Assembly (NCBI RefSeq): GCF_000633455.1
Contig: NZ_AYMG01000039.1
Location: 62,001 to 126,000 of the forward strand
Source: Pedobacter jeongneungensis
GTDB lineage: Bacteria > Bacteroidota > Bacteroidia > Sphingobacteriales > Sphingobacteriaceae
DNA: 64,000 bases
Direction of reading: 5' to 3'
The notes below the pieces were generated by a model that was not told the origin of the DNA, ran no database searches, and worked only from the letters and a program-made list of their open reading frames with translations. This document shows, in pieces, positions 17,756 to 27,200 of this stretch (the first letter of the stretch is position 1; every line of letters starts with the position of its first letter). The position numbers and the translations under genes were made by a program.

Positions 17756-18838
17756 TTATTCTGTTTTCAATCTCAATTGTTTCATCACGTCCTGAGGCTG
17801 CTGGAATTTGAAGGCGATTTTATCATCGTCTTTAACCTTCTGCACGCCTTCAAGTAAGATCTTATCTTCTACGGTGATGCCGTCGCCGATAATGTATAAA
17901 TCCGGCAGTTCGCCTGCAATGGTGATGGCCCTTGAGTGTACTTTATTGTTTTTATCGATTACGAAAACATAAGTTTTATCCTGAATATCGTAAGTTGCTT
18001 TCTGTGGAATAACAATGGCATTTTTCAATGGAACAACCATCTGGATTTTACCGGTTTCACCGTTTCTAAGCAAATTATCTGAGTTATTGAATCTTGCCCT
18101 GAAAGCAATGTTTCCGGTTTCGTTATCAAATTCACTTTCAATTACCTCCACTTTACCTTTCGATTTTAGCAGTTCGTTATTGGCCAGTAATAAACTAACT
18201 TCTTGTTGTCCTTTTGCTTTTGCAGCACTCTGATAGTTTAAATACTCTGGTTCTGATACATTGAAGTATGCAAAAACCTGACTGTTATCTGAAAGGCTGG
18301 TTAACAAAGCGCCTTCATCAACCAAACTACCCAATTTTAAAGGGATACGATCGATGGTGCCATCAAACGGTGCCCTGATTTCGGTATTGGATAAGTGGAA
18401 CTTTGCCAGTGAGGTTTCAGCATTTGCAGATTGCAGTTTTGCTTTGGCCATCGCCAGCTCATTTTTAGAAACGATGTTTTTATCAGATAGTAATTTGGTG
18501 TTTTCCAGTTCAATTTGTGCCGATTTGGTTTCCGCCTCTGCTTTTAACAACTCAGACTGAGCTGCTTTTGGCATAATTTTAAACAAAAGCTGACCTGCTT
18601 TTACATGCTGGCCTTCATCTACATAAATATTTTGGAGATAGCCCTTTTCCTGGGCCCTGACTTCGATATTCCGAACAGATTTAATCTGCGAAACATATTC
18701 CTTGGTAAACGAAGTATCCATTCTTAGCGGCGTGGTTACCGCATAAGTAGCTACTTCTTCTTTTTCTTCTTTTTTCGAGGTACAACCCGTTACGTAAAGT
18801 AAAGTACACAAGCCTAAGCATATGAGAACTCTTTTCAT
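17756..18838 (-). CDS. RND efflux periplasmic adaptor (AcrA-like membrane fusion protein)
   Basis: 360-residue lipoprotein with lipobox YVTGC (Cys19). The biotinyl-lipoyl-like half motif is seen in GYLQNIYVDEGQHVKAGQLLFKI, a coiled-coil hairpin follows (about 105-165), then APFDGTIDRIPLKLGSLVDEGALLTSL and the beta-barrel domains. It bridges pump and outer-membrane channel. First gene of the operon, 24 bases from the pump. No regulator gene is adjacent, so control must be in trans or from the long upstream region. Confidence 0.93.
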   Translation of the reverse strand: MKRVLICLGLCTLLYVTGCTSKKEEKEEVATYAVTTPLRMDTSFTKEYVSQIKSVRNIEVRAQEKGYLQNIYVDEGQHVKAGQLLFKIMPKAAQSELLKAEAETKSAQIELENTKLLSDKNIVSKNELAMAKAKLQSANAETSLAKFHLSNTEIRAPFDGTIDRIPLKLGSLVDEGALLTSLSDNSQVFAYFNVSEPEYLNYQSAAKAKGQQEVSLLLANNELLKSKGKVEVIESEFDNETGNIAFRARFNNSDNLLRNGETGKIQMVVPLKNAIVIPQKATYDIQDKTYVFVIDKNNKVHSRAITIAGELPDLYIIGDGITVEDKILLEGVQKVKDDDKIAFKFQQPQDVMKQLRLKTE

Positions 18839-19280
18839 TTTTTTTCGTTGAATGGTTTTAATCTGATTTATTTTTTTCTCTAACTAGTTTCGCTGAGGGG
18901 CCTTTTTTTTGATAAAAGCAATCTGCAACCGCAGTGCGGAGACGAATTGATTTCAATAAATGATGGTTACTCAACGATTTAATTCGATAGCGAAATAAAT
19001 ACAGATTTATGAAGTTTAAATGAAGTTGAAATTCATGTTTCCATTCTGAAAATCGTGGTTTAGCGCTTAAACGGGCGATTTATAAAGACAAACAGCGTAT
19101 TTCGGGTACTTTTTTAACTTATGTAGCGATTAATGACCTCTTTTAGATGAAGAAATAGGAATTTTATCGCAAAAAATACTTGTTTTTACTGTATTTGAAT
19201 ATTTCCATAATAATGAATGAAAAAAGATTTATGACTATTCAACTACAGATTTAATTTATGATGAGTTTGTTTTGGGGTAC

Positions 19281-19302
19281 GCGCTGGTTTGAAAACCATC
19301 GC
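19281..19302. repeat. Degenerate copy of the GCGCTGGTTT palindrome
   Basis: GCGCTGGTTTGAAAACCATC: same core as the element at 19460-19487 but with a broken right arm (ATCGC in place of AGCGC). Confidence 0.6.
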
Positions 19303-19361
19303 TATGAAGTCAATTCTTCCGACTGGGATTATTAGAGATAAAGAGGATTAATAGTAAGTTT

Positions 19362-19390
19362 CGTCAGTCTGAGCATAGTCGAAGACCTTT
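19362..19390. repeat. Half of a GTCAGTCTGAGC-type intergenic repeat
   Basis: TCGTCAGTCTGAGCATAGTC followed by GAAGACC. It resembles one arm of the repeat at 27605-27673 (CATTGAGCCTGTCGAA). The partner arm is missing, so it is a remnant. Confidence 0.5.
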
Positions 19391-19459
19391 GAAGCAAATA
19401 TTTGCTTGTCGATAGATTAAATAATTCATCCTATACAACCGATAAAATTGTAGTTTTTC

Positions 19460-19487
19460 TTTGCGCTGGTTTGAAAACCAGCGCAAA
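19460..19487. repeat. Perfect 13-bp palindrome TTTGCGCTGGTTT
   Basis: TTTGCGCTGGTTT (19460-19472), GA, AAACCAGCGCAAA (19475-19487). Two-base spacer; could be a terminator-like hairpin, an operator, or a short mobile palindrome. Its related copy is 180 bases away. Confidence 0.7.
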
Positions 19488-19550
19488 CGACGAGAACTTT
19501 ATGGAATCCCGCCTATAAAACCATCGTATCATAAAACCTGATACCGATCC

Positions 19551-20159
19551 ATGAAAAAAGTTTCTTCTGCTTTAATTTCCATGTTTATTGCCTTTTTGGC
19601 TTTGGGCTGCAACTCTACAGATAACACGAAACAATGGGATGATGCACACCTCGACCCGGGATTACCTAAAAAAGTCATTTACGGTGAGATGAACACGAGA
19701 GAGGAAATTTATTCTTTTTTCGAGAAACCAGATGGATCTAAACGGACCAGCGATGTAGCCTATTTCCGTTACGGCAAACACGAAAAGCAAGATGCTGCTT
19801 TTGCAAAACTGAACAACTGCCGCGCCTACTATTATTCAAAATCGGATACTTTGTCGATCAGGATTGGCATAAGCGATGGCTTTACAGGACAAGGATTAAA
19901 TATCAGATACAAAAATAAAAAGTTTAATGCCGCTGCATATCAATTTACAGATGTAATTATTGAAGGAGAAACTAAACCATTGCAAAAAGTAATCCATCAG
20001 AAACTAATACTAAATAAATTAAATTATAAGGTTGGAGATAGTTTGTTTGGAAGAATTGAACTGAAATCTATTGAAATCAATGATCAGGGCGATACCGTTT
20101 TAAACGTGGCTAATGGAAATTTCAGGACCAAGGTAAAGAGAATGATTATTGAGGAATAA
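19551..20159 (+). CDS. Hypothetical lipoprotein (202 aa)
   Basis: Signal peptide MKKVSSALISMFIAFLALGC with the lipobox LALGC (Cys20). The rest is a soluble beta-rich domain with no family I recognise; EEIYSFFEKPDG, LSIRIGISDGFTGQGLNIRYKNKKF and YKVGDSLFGRIELKSIEIN suggest a beta-sandwich. It should be anchored to the periplasmic or outer face of a membrane. It stands alone, 92 bases before the ATPase gene. Confidence 0.7.
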   Translation: MKKVSSALISMFIAFLALGCNSTDNTKQWDDAHLDPGLPKKVIYGEMNTREEIYSFFEKPDGSKRTSDVAYFRYGKHEKQDAAFAKLNNCRAYYYSKSDTLSIRIGISDGFTGQGLNIRYKNKKFNAAAYQFTDVIIEGETKPLQKVIHQKLILNKLNYKVGDSLFGRIELKSIEINDQGDTVLNVANGNFRTKVKRMIIEE

Positions 20160-20251
20160 TTTTTTAAAAGTTGTTTGATTAAGTATTTTAAAATTATGCG
20201 CCCGGAAATATTCCATTGATTATATTCGTTAAAGAAAATTACACATCATAA

Positions 20252-20986
20252 ATGCCTTTTTTATCACAGATATTGTTACACCGGATAGCTGACGGAGGTT
20301 ATACCTCTCAGATTCCCAGCCTGCGCGAAGGATTACAACTGAATTTAAAAAGCAACGTAACGTTTTTTGTGGGCGAAAATGGTTCAGGCAAATCCACTCT
20401 ACTCGAAGGGATAGCAGAAAGGTGTGGTTTCAGCCTCAAAGGTGGTAACCGCAACCATAACCTCAATGTCGGTCATCGTTTCGAGGGTTACGAATCGCCA
20501 TTAACCCAGCTCATACAACTATCATGGACACCAGGGAGGATAAACGACGGTTTCTTTATGCGGGCCGAAAACTTTTTCAACTTTGCCAGCTATATTGATG
20601 AACTGGCCCTGGAAGATAACCGCATTTTAGATGCCTACGGTGGTCGTTCGCTACACGAGCAATCGCACGGAGAATCTTTTCTATCGCTCTTTAATAACCA
20701 GTTCGAATCAGGAATTTACATCCTTGATGAGCCTGAAGCAGCCTTATCGCCAGCAAGAATTTTAGCTTTTATATCCGTAATTAATCAATTAGAACAAAGC
20801 GGCCGGGCACAGTTCATCATTGCCACCCACTCCCCCATACTCATCTGCTATCCGGGAGCCAGCATTTATCAGTTTGATGAATATGGTATCTCAGAAATTG
20901 ATTACGAGGATACAGAGCACTTTACCCTCACCAAATCCTTTTTAGACAATCCGCAGCTTTATCTCCGGCATTTAACAAATGGTTAA
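20252..20986 (+). CDS. Small ABC-type AAA ATPase (COG3910-like)
   Basis: 244 residues, a single nucleotide-binding domain of the SMC/Rad50/ABC type without membrane part. Walker A is GENGSGKST (41-49); a signature-like SHGES (138-142) precedes Walker B YILDEPEAALSP (157-168), with the catalytic Glu160 and a switch His in IATHSPILI. These features fit the stand-alone predicted ATPases related to the COG3910 group, of unknown substrate. No nuclease or partner gene is next to it, so a defence pair (as in OLD/Gabija-type systems) is not supported here. Confidence 0.85.
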   Translation: MPFLSQILLHRIADGGYTSQIPSLREGLQLNLKSNVTFFVGENGSGKSTLLEGIAERCGFSLKGGNRNHNLNVGHRFEGYESPLTQLIQLSWTPGRINDGFFMRAENFFNFASYIDELALEDNRILDAYGGRSLHEQSHGESFLSLFNNQFESGIYILDEPEAALSPARILAFISVINQLEQSGRAQFIIATHSPILICYPGASIYQFDEYGISEIDYEDTEHFTLTKSFLDNPQLYLRHLTNG

Positions 20987-21081
20987 TAGGTTGATTGCAA
21001 ATTAAATTTAAGAAAAATTAAAAAATAACAGACTGTAAATAAGTAGTTTAATAAAAAAAATAGTTTTTATTAACCGTATCA

Positions 21082-21113
21082 TTGTACACCACTATCACCA
21101 AGCCTTACCTTTG
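21082..21113 (+). promoter_or_regulatory. Bacteroidota-type promoter for the 185-aa gene
   Basis: TTG (21082-21084) followed after 21 bases by TACCTTTG (21106-21113), a full match to TTG-N(19-21)-TAnnTTTG. The ATG follows at 21130, giving a short leader. Confidence 0.65.
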
Positions 21114-21129
21114 CAAAAAAAACACCATA

Positions 21130-21687
21130 ATGAACAGTACCCAATCAAAAGCGCTCGAACTTGTTGTAGGCATCATTAAAGATACCATTAGCGATATTAA
21201 AATTGAAAACACTTCTGCAAATACCGTTACATTAAAAGACGGTAATGCCTCAATGCAATTAACGCAACAGGCGGGTGAAAGCGAAGATAAGGAAACAGTT
21301 GTGATCTTAGATCCAAAAGACATTATTTACAGTGAAGACCTTCTTCCGGAACTAAATGACCTCACATCAGTTACGGTGATCATAAACGGCTTAGATATAG
21401 AAACACACCTGGTTTTTCAGGCGGTGAGAGATTGTTTTGACCAGATCAGCAACAGCTACGAATTTTTAAAAACCTTTGAAAAAGATGTGATCAGAATAAA
21501 GAGCGGATTTAAGTTTGGAAGCAGCGCTTTTGTACTGAATGTACTGAATGAAAAAGACGAAATTTTTGTAAGCGCAGAATTTGCTGCTTCGTTTGACGCA
21601 GCTGTTAGAAAAACAGTAGAAACTGACGTAATTAAAGTACAAAAAGCCATTAATAAAATGGTTAAAGAAGATGGAAATCTAGGTTAG
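21130..21687 (+). CDS. Hypothetical cytoplasmic protein (185 aa)
   Basis: I place the start at ATG 21130 (MNSTQSKALELVVGII), downstream of the promoter; the longer frame from 21082 would begin inside the -33 box. The protein is acidic, without signal peptide or membrane helix, alternates beta-like and helical stretches (ETVVILDPKDIIYSEDLLPELND, FDAAVRKTVETDVIKVQKAINKMV) and has no domain that I recognise. It is monocistronic, with its own promoter and a strong hairpin downstream (21703-21743). Confidence 0.65.
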   Translation: MNSTQSKALELVVGIIKDTISDIKIENTSANTVTLKDGNASMQLTQQAGESEDKETVVILDPKDIIYSEDLLPELNDLTSVTVIINGLDIETHLVFQAVRDCFDQISNSYEFLKTFEKDVIRIKSGFKFGSSAFVLNVLNEKDEIFVSAEFAASFDAAVRKTVETDVIKVQKAINKMVKEDGNLG

Positions 21688-21691
21688 TCTG

Positions 21692-21827
21692 GTGCACAAA
21701 ATATTTAAATAACCTCATGAAAAAAGCATGGGGTTATTTAAATACTCTTTACGCTCCAACAATTTTAGGTTATCAAAACCTATAAAACCCTTTTTTATAA
21801 GAGAGACGAGATAAATATCTTGTGCAC
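21692..21827. other. Nested three-stem inverted-repeat structure
   Basis: Outer arms GTGCACAAAATATTT (21692-21706) and AAATATCTTGTGCAC (21813-21827) pair at 14 of 15 positions. Inside are a 17-base stem with one mismatch (21703-21719 with 21727-21743) and a smaller AGGTT/AACCT hairpin (about 21765-21783). The left inner stem doubles as a terminator for the 185-aa gene. Together it could fold as a cloverleaf-like RNA or a MITE-like DNA element. Confidence 0.55.
21703..21743 (+). terminator. Hairpin after the 185-aa gene
   Basis: 17-base arms reading ATTTAAATAACCtCATG and CATGgGGTTATTTAAAT with an A-rich 7-base loop, 16 bases past the stop codon. The T tract following is short, so termination is likely but not certain. 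Confidence 0.5.
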
Positions 21828-21906
21828 ATAGGTGTTTGCGCGTAAAAATTATCCCGGTATCTTTTTCAATATGCAACCTTATCCTAGTTCTCAGCGTCAC
21901 AACCTT

Positions 21907-22932
21907 ATGAAAAAAGTCTTAGTTACCTTCTCAATCGTTTTATTATATATTTCTTTACTTAATGCTCAAACACCCACACAGACTATTGATAGTGCAAAGA
22001 TTTTCCTCAACAAAAGCCTCGAAACCATCCAGTTAAATGCAATTAACCGTGACTCGGTAGATTGGCCAGACTTAAAGAAAAATGTATTTGAAAAAGCAGC
22101 TAAGGCAAAAACCTATAAGGAAGCTGCAAAGGTTTTTCCTTATATTTTTGAGCAAATTGGGGATCATCATGGTGCACTCAAATTAGGAAAAGATACTTAT
22201 TACTGGAATACCAGCGAACCTTATCTGAATGAGACTGTAAAACAGGCAGTAAAAGTCCATACCAAAGTAAGTATGCAATTATTGAAAGGCAACATAGGCT
22301 ACATTTTACTGCCTGGCAATAGTGATTTTTCAGGTCAGCAGATTGATACAGATGCAAAAGAAATTAGAGCAGCAATTAATGCACTTAATGAAAAAAAAAT
22401 AAAAGGATGGATACTCGACCTCCGTGTGAACACCGGAGGCAGCATGTACCAAATGCTGGCCGGCCTTGCGCCTCTACTTGGTGATGGAAAAATTGGAAGT
22501 TTTATTAATCAGCATCAAAAAAATGATGGCAACTGGATTTTAAGAAAAGGAAATATTTACCTTGACAGTACGCAGGTTGCAAAACTGATTGATCAGTCCC
22601 CATCTTTTAACAGCAAACTGCCACTTGCGGTACTGATCAGCGGAATGACCGCGAGTTCGGGCGAGGTTACAGCCATCAGCACCATTGGCCGTAAAAAAAC
22701 AATACTTATAGGAGAACATAGTGCAGGTTACACTACCGCAAATGAGGGTTTTAAAATAAACAGATATGCCGGCCTCAACCTCGCTGTTGATTATGACGCA
22801 GACCGTAACGGAAAAATTTATAAAAACTTCCTCACTCCCACGATTTCCATTCAGGGTGGTGACAATTTCAATGATATTTATCTGGATAAAAAAGTAATAA
22901 GTGCTGTAGACTGGATTAATAAGCAGCGTTAG
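21907..22932 (+). CDS. Secreted S41 family (C-terminal processing-like) serine peptidase
   Basis: Start at ATG 21907 gives 341 residues opening with the signal peptide MKKVLVTFSIVLLYISLLNAQ; the longer frame from 21832 lacks a leader-like start. The catalytic region is typical of tail-specific proteases: GWILDLRVNTGGSMYQML, the nucleophile Ser in SGMTASSGEVTAIS, and GEHSAGYTTANEGF. A PDZ domain is not apparent, unlike CtpA, so this is the short interphotoreceptor-retinoid/TSP-like form. It acts in the periplasm or on the cell surface; substrate unknown. Confidence 0.88.
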   Translation: MKKVLVTFSIVLLYISLLNAQTPTQTIDSAKIFLNKSLETIQLNAINRDSVDWPDLKKNVFEKAAKAKTYKEAAKVFPYIFEQIGDHHGALKLGKDTYYWNTSEPYLNETVKQAVKVHTKVSMQLLKGNIGYILLPGNSDFSGQQIDTDAKEIRAAINALNEKKIKGWILDLRVNTGGSMYQMLAGLAPLLGDGKIGSFINQHQKNDGNWILRKGNIYLDSTQVAKLIDQSPSFNSKLPLAVLISGMTASSGEVTAISTIGRKKTILIGEHSAGYTTANEGFKINRYAGLNLAVDYDADRNGKIYKNFLTPTISIQGGDNFNDIYLDKKVISAVDWINKQR

Positions 22933-23081
22933 TTAATACCCATTATAACCCTAACATTGGGAATGTTGGCATAAGGAATAGTTAATGGATAAGATTTTTT
23001 TATTTTTTTTAAAAAAATCGAAAACCCCTTTTAGGAATACTTCGTATATGCGGGATAAACCATCCTAAATTCTCATTACGA

Positions 23082-23696
23082 ATGTCTCAATTTTCAGCAT
23101 ATAACAATATACTCCCCCTTATAAAATACTTTGAGCAGTTTCATCCATTATCTAAAGGGTTCATTGCCGACCACGTGTTGCATTGCAGACAATTACAGGT
23201 AAAAAAGAATAAATTTATCCTCTCTCCCATTGATCATAACGCTTCGCTTTATTTTGTAACAAGCGGTTTGGTAAGGGGATTTATTAAGGATAATGATAAA
23301 GATATTACCACGAGGTTCAGTTTTGAAAATGAAACCATTGGAGCCATTCATCATCCTGATCATACTTCCCATCACTCTGTTGAGTACCTCCAGGCGCTGG
23401 AAGACACAGAACTGATCTGTATTCCCTTCGCCCTTATTGATTCGGTTTACTCGCTCTATCCGGAAGCCAATGTGATTGGAAGAAAGATATTGGCCTTACA
23501 ATATTATGCAGCATCCGAGCGGTCTATTTTGGCCAGAATCACTAATGCAGCCAGTCGTTACAAACGGTTTGCCAGTACTAAATCTATAGCGGTTGACAGA
23601 ATTCCATTACGCCACCTGGCGAGTTACCTGGGTATGCGAAGCGAAACCCTAAGTAGAATAAGAACACTTGAAATAAAGCCGTTATCAAATAAATAG
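23082..23696 (+). CDS. Crp/Fnr family transcriptional regulator
   Basis: 204 residues. The N-terminal part (about 20-140) is a cyclic-nucleotide-binding-like jelly roll (ASLYFVTSGLVRGFIKDNDKDITTRFSFENE); the C-terminal part holds a helix-turn-helix in IPLRHLASYLGMRSETLSRIR. The phosphate-binding-cassette residues for cAMP are not evident, as in most Bacteroidota members, so the ligand may differ or be absent. Oriented toward the TonB operon 528 bases downstream; control of that operon is possible but unsupported. Confidence 0.88.
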   Translation: MSQFSAYNNILPLIKYFEQFHPLSKGFIADHVLHCRQLQVKKNKFILSPIDHNASLYFVTSGLVRGFIKDNDKDITTRFSFENETIGAIHHPDHTSHHSVEYLQALEDTELICIPFALIDSVYSLYPEANVIGRKILALQYYAASERSILARITNAASRYKRFASTKSIAVDRIPLRHLASYLGMRSETLSRIRTLEIKPLSNK

Positions 23697-24224
23697 GTGG
23701 TTCTTATTTCAATCTTATATGCAAAGTAAAAAATCACCGTAAAAATCAGGAATTTCGCTTTTGCAAATAGCCTTTGCCACTTTTAAGATGGTGTAATCTG
23801 CTTTAATAACAGACCTTGTACAGCTCTTTTTCCAATAAGCAGACGCTGGCTGTAACTTTACATTTACTTAACTTTTGGTTATAGCGTTACCTACTGTAGG
23901 ATTAAACATATCATGCTATTTTCTGTATGAATGAGTGTACGCAAACGTTTGTTTAATATCAGGCAGAAATATTCATTTTCACCTCCAAAACCCCGATAAC
24001 CGTTGCTATAACACAATATAACAAGCAGTTACACAACATCATAACCTTTATGTTACCCAAATAAGCACTGAAATTATCTCCCTGTAAATATTCTCTTTAC
24101 AATAGGGCCTGCCGTAACACCGATAATACTATTTTCTTAACCTACTTTAACTTTTTCTTAATGTCGGCTTTATCTGGCAAAATGAAATTTGCCACAACTA
24201 ATTCATTAACAGATAAGACCAAAC
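23697..24224. other. Intergenic region upstream of the phosphate-scavenging operon
   Basis: 528 bases with no credible gene. It contains TTAAC-type repeats at 24137-24162 and another TTAAC at 23868-23872, plus distant arms GTTATAGC (about 23878) and GCTATAAC (about 24010). No clear TAnnTTTG box was found before the TonB receptor gene, which would fit regulated transcription. Confidence 0.4.
24137..24162 (+). promoter_or_regulatory. Phased TTAAC repeats, possible activator site
   Basis: TTAAC (24137), TTAAC (24147) and TTAAT (24158) recur at 10- and 11-base steps, one helical turn, about 65-90 bases before the TonB receptor start. Phased TTAACA-like repeats are the binding pattern of PhoP in Bacillus; whether the Bacteroidota PhoB uses anything alike is unknown to me. 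AT-rich sequence makes chance occurrence quite possible. Confidence 0.25.
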
Positions 24225-27200
24225 ATGAAAAAAATCTTTACCATTTTGTCCTTATTGTTTGCTGTGATTTCCCTGCACGCGCAGGTCACAACGGGTAATT
24301 TATCCGGAACAATAAAAGATTCGAAAACCACTCTTCCCGGAGTGACGATTAAAGCCACACACTTACCTTCAGGTACCAGTTACGTGGTGAGCACCAATGA
24401 TGAGGGGCGCTTTACTATCTCTAATATGCGCCCTGGTGGACCTTACAAAGTAGTGGTTACTTATGTGGGAATGGACCCGAAAACCATTGATAATATTACT
24501 CTTCCATTGGGCGATACTTACATCTTAAACCTGAATATGGCTTCAGGAGGAAAAGATCTGAGTGAAGTAAACATCAAAGGAGCTGCTAAAAATTCGGCTC
24601 TTAATGCGAGCAGAACCGGTACATCAACTAGCTTAGGCAAAAAAGAGATCAATGCGCTTCCAACTTTGAGCAGAAGTTTAAGCGACCTGACCAGAATGGC
24701 CCCACAAGCTAATGGTGCAGCCATTGGCGGAGGCAACTCACGCCAGAATAATGTTACGGTAGATGGTGCCGATTTTAACAACAACTTCGGCATCGGGAAC
24801 AACCTTCCCGGAAATGGAAACCCGGTTTCTATTGATGCATTGGAAGAAATATCAGTAAACGTTACCCCTTATGATGTAAAACAAACGGGTTTTATTGGCG
24901 CCTCTATTAATGCGGTGACCCGTTCTGGTACAAACGAATTTTCGGGTTCAGCTTATACCTATTTCAGAAACCAGAACCAGATCGGTAAGAAAGTAAGCAA
25001 CTACCCCGAACTGGCCGACCCAACAGACCAAACCTATAAAACTTTTGGCGCCAGAATTGGTGGACCGATCATTAAAAATAAATTGTTCTTCTTCTTAAAC
25101 GCCGAAAGGGAAAATGAAGTAAGGCCTGGTCAAACACGTTTAGCTGCAACTCCCGAAGCACCTTATGGTTCAGGTATCCCTAACGTGGTACGCCCAACGG
25201 TTACCGAATTAGATGAGATCAGCAATTATTTAAAAACAACTTACGGATACGATCCGGGGATTTACCAGGGTTATCCTTCTGAAACAGAAAGAACAAATTT
25301 ATTGGGAAGATTAGACTGGAACATTAACCAGAATAACCACTTCAACATTCGTGGTAGTTATGTTAAAACCAAATCACCATCGTTTGTAAGTACCTCCAGA
25401 AGTCCACTGGGTGCATTTCCGGGTGGAGGATCGAGAACGGGTAATACCGCATTGGCCTTTAAAAACTCAAACTACTACCAGGAAAGTAATTTATATTCGA
25501 TTACTGCTGAGTTGAACAGTAAAGTATTTAACCGTTTTGCCAATACCTTACGTTTATCGTACACCAACCAGAACGATCCAAGAAGTTCAGATAGTCAGGT
25601 TTTTCCTTTAGTTGATATCTTAAAAGCAGATGGGAATTCGGCACCTACACCATTTACCACATTTGGTTATGAGCCTTTCACTTACGGAAACTTAAGAGAT
25701 GTACAGGTATATTCGTTAAACGATTACGTTACCTGGGCGGTAGGCAAACATAATATTACTGCAGGTTTACAGGGCGATTATAGCATCACTAAAAATGGTT
25801 TCCAACGTTTCGGAACCAGTTATTATACTTTTAACTCCTGGGATGACTTTAAAAACGGCGCCAAGCCGATTGAGTTTGCCCAAACCTATTCACTGTCACC
25901 AAATTACGAACAGGCCTTCCCTACTTACAAATTCTGGCAGTTTTCGGGTTATGTGCAGGATGAAATTTCGGTTACAGAACGTTTAAGGGTTACTGGTGGT
26001 ATCCGTGCGGAATTGGGAACCTATCCTAAAATCCTCAAAGAACACCCGTTGGTATCGGCATTGACCTTTCATGATGGTGAACGTTTAAATACAGGAAACC
26101 TGCCAAAATCAAGAATATCGCTTTCGCCACGTATTGGGTTTAACTGGGACGTTACAGGCGACCGATCGTTACAGGTAAGAGGTGGTGCAGGTTTATTTGT
26201 GGGCCGTATTCCGAATGTATGGATTGTTGCCCAGGCCGGAGATGCCGGAATGCTGCAAATCACTGAAACTTATTCAGGACAGAACAATACTCCTGGCCCG
26301 TTTAACCCCAATATTGGCGCCTACCGCCCAACAACGGTGCCAGTTGCTGGAACGGTATTGCCGAACCCGATTACGGTAATGGACAAAAACTTAAAAATGC
26401 CAGCTGCGTTTAAAACCAGCTTAGCTGTTGATGTGAAACTTCCGTATGGCATTGTTGGTTCTGTTGAAGGAATTTTTAACAGAGACATCAGAACCATTCT
26501 TTTCCGTAATGCAAACCTGGTTGATCCTAAACCATTAAATGTTGCCGGATATCCTGATAACAGGCTGATTTATCCAAATGCGGCAACTGATAAATTTATC
26601 AATCCGATTTTAAACGGACAAGCTGTTCCAAATGGTACAGTAATCTCTGGAAACGGTGCCAGACAGCCTGATGCATTTAACGTAATTGTGCTTGGAAATG
26701 CGAATAAAGGATATTATTATTCCCTTACAGGTACATTGAGTAAACGTTTTGATAATGGTTTTGGTGCTACAGTTTCGTACATCAGAAGTTCGGCAAAAAG
26801 TTTATACGAAGGTAGCGGCGATCAAACCCTTTCTGCATGGCAGGCCACAAGCAGTGTAAACGGCGCAAACAACCCAACTTTAGGTTATTCAGGTTTTGTA
26901 TCTCCTGACCGTATTATTGCTTCTATCTATTACCGTAAAGAATTTATCAAACACCTGGGCACACAGTTCACCCTGGTTTATGACGGATCAAACGGACGTA
27001 CCTCTTATACTTACTCTACTGATATTAACAGAGATGGTGTAAATGGCGACTTAATTTATGTACCAAAAGATGCTTCAGAAATTAACTTTGTGGCTTTAAC
27101 TGTTGGAACGGGTGCTGACATGGTAACTTACACACCAAAACAGCAAAGCGATCTGTTTTTCCGTTACATTGATCAGGATAAATACCTGCGTGGCAGAAAA

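Larger units (their letters stand above)
18839..19550. other. Long divergent intergenic region with two related palindromes
   Basis: 712 bases without a credible gene between the efflux operon and the lipoprotein gene. It holds a degenerate palindrome (19281-19302), half of a GTCAGTCTGAGC-type repeat (19362-19390) and a perfect palindrome (19460-19487). The sequence right before the efflux operon (18839-18960) should hold its promoter, but I see no TTG/TAnnTTTG pair. Confidence 0.5.

Noticed and set aside
20252..21687. ATPase plus neighbouring unknown protein as an OLD/Gabija-like defence pair
   Set aside because: The ATPase is a short COG3910-type domain without a TOPRIM part, the next gene has its own promoter, and the unknown protein has no nuclease motif.
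23878..24012. Distant inverted arms GTTATAGC/GCTATAAC upstream of the TonB receptor
   Set aside because: Eight-base arms more than 100 bases apart in AT-rich DNA are expected by chance.
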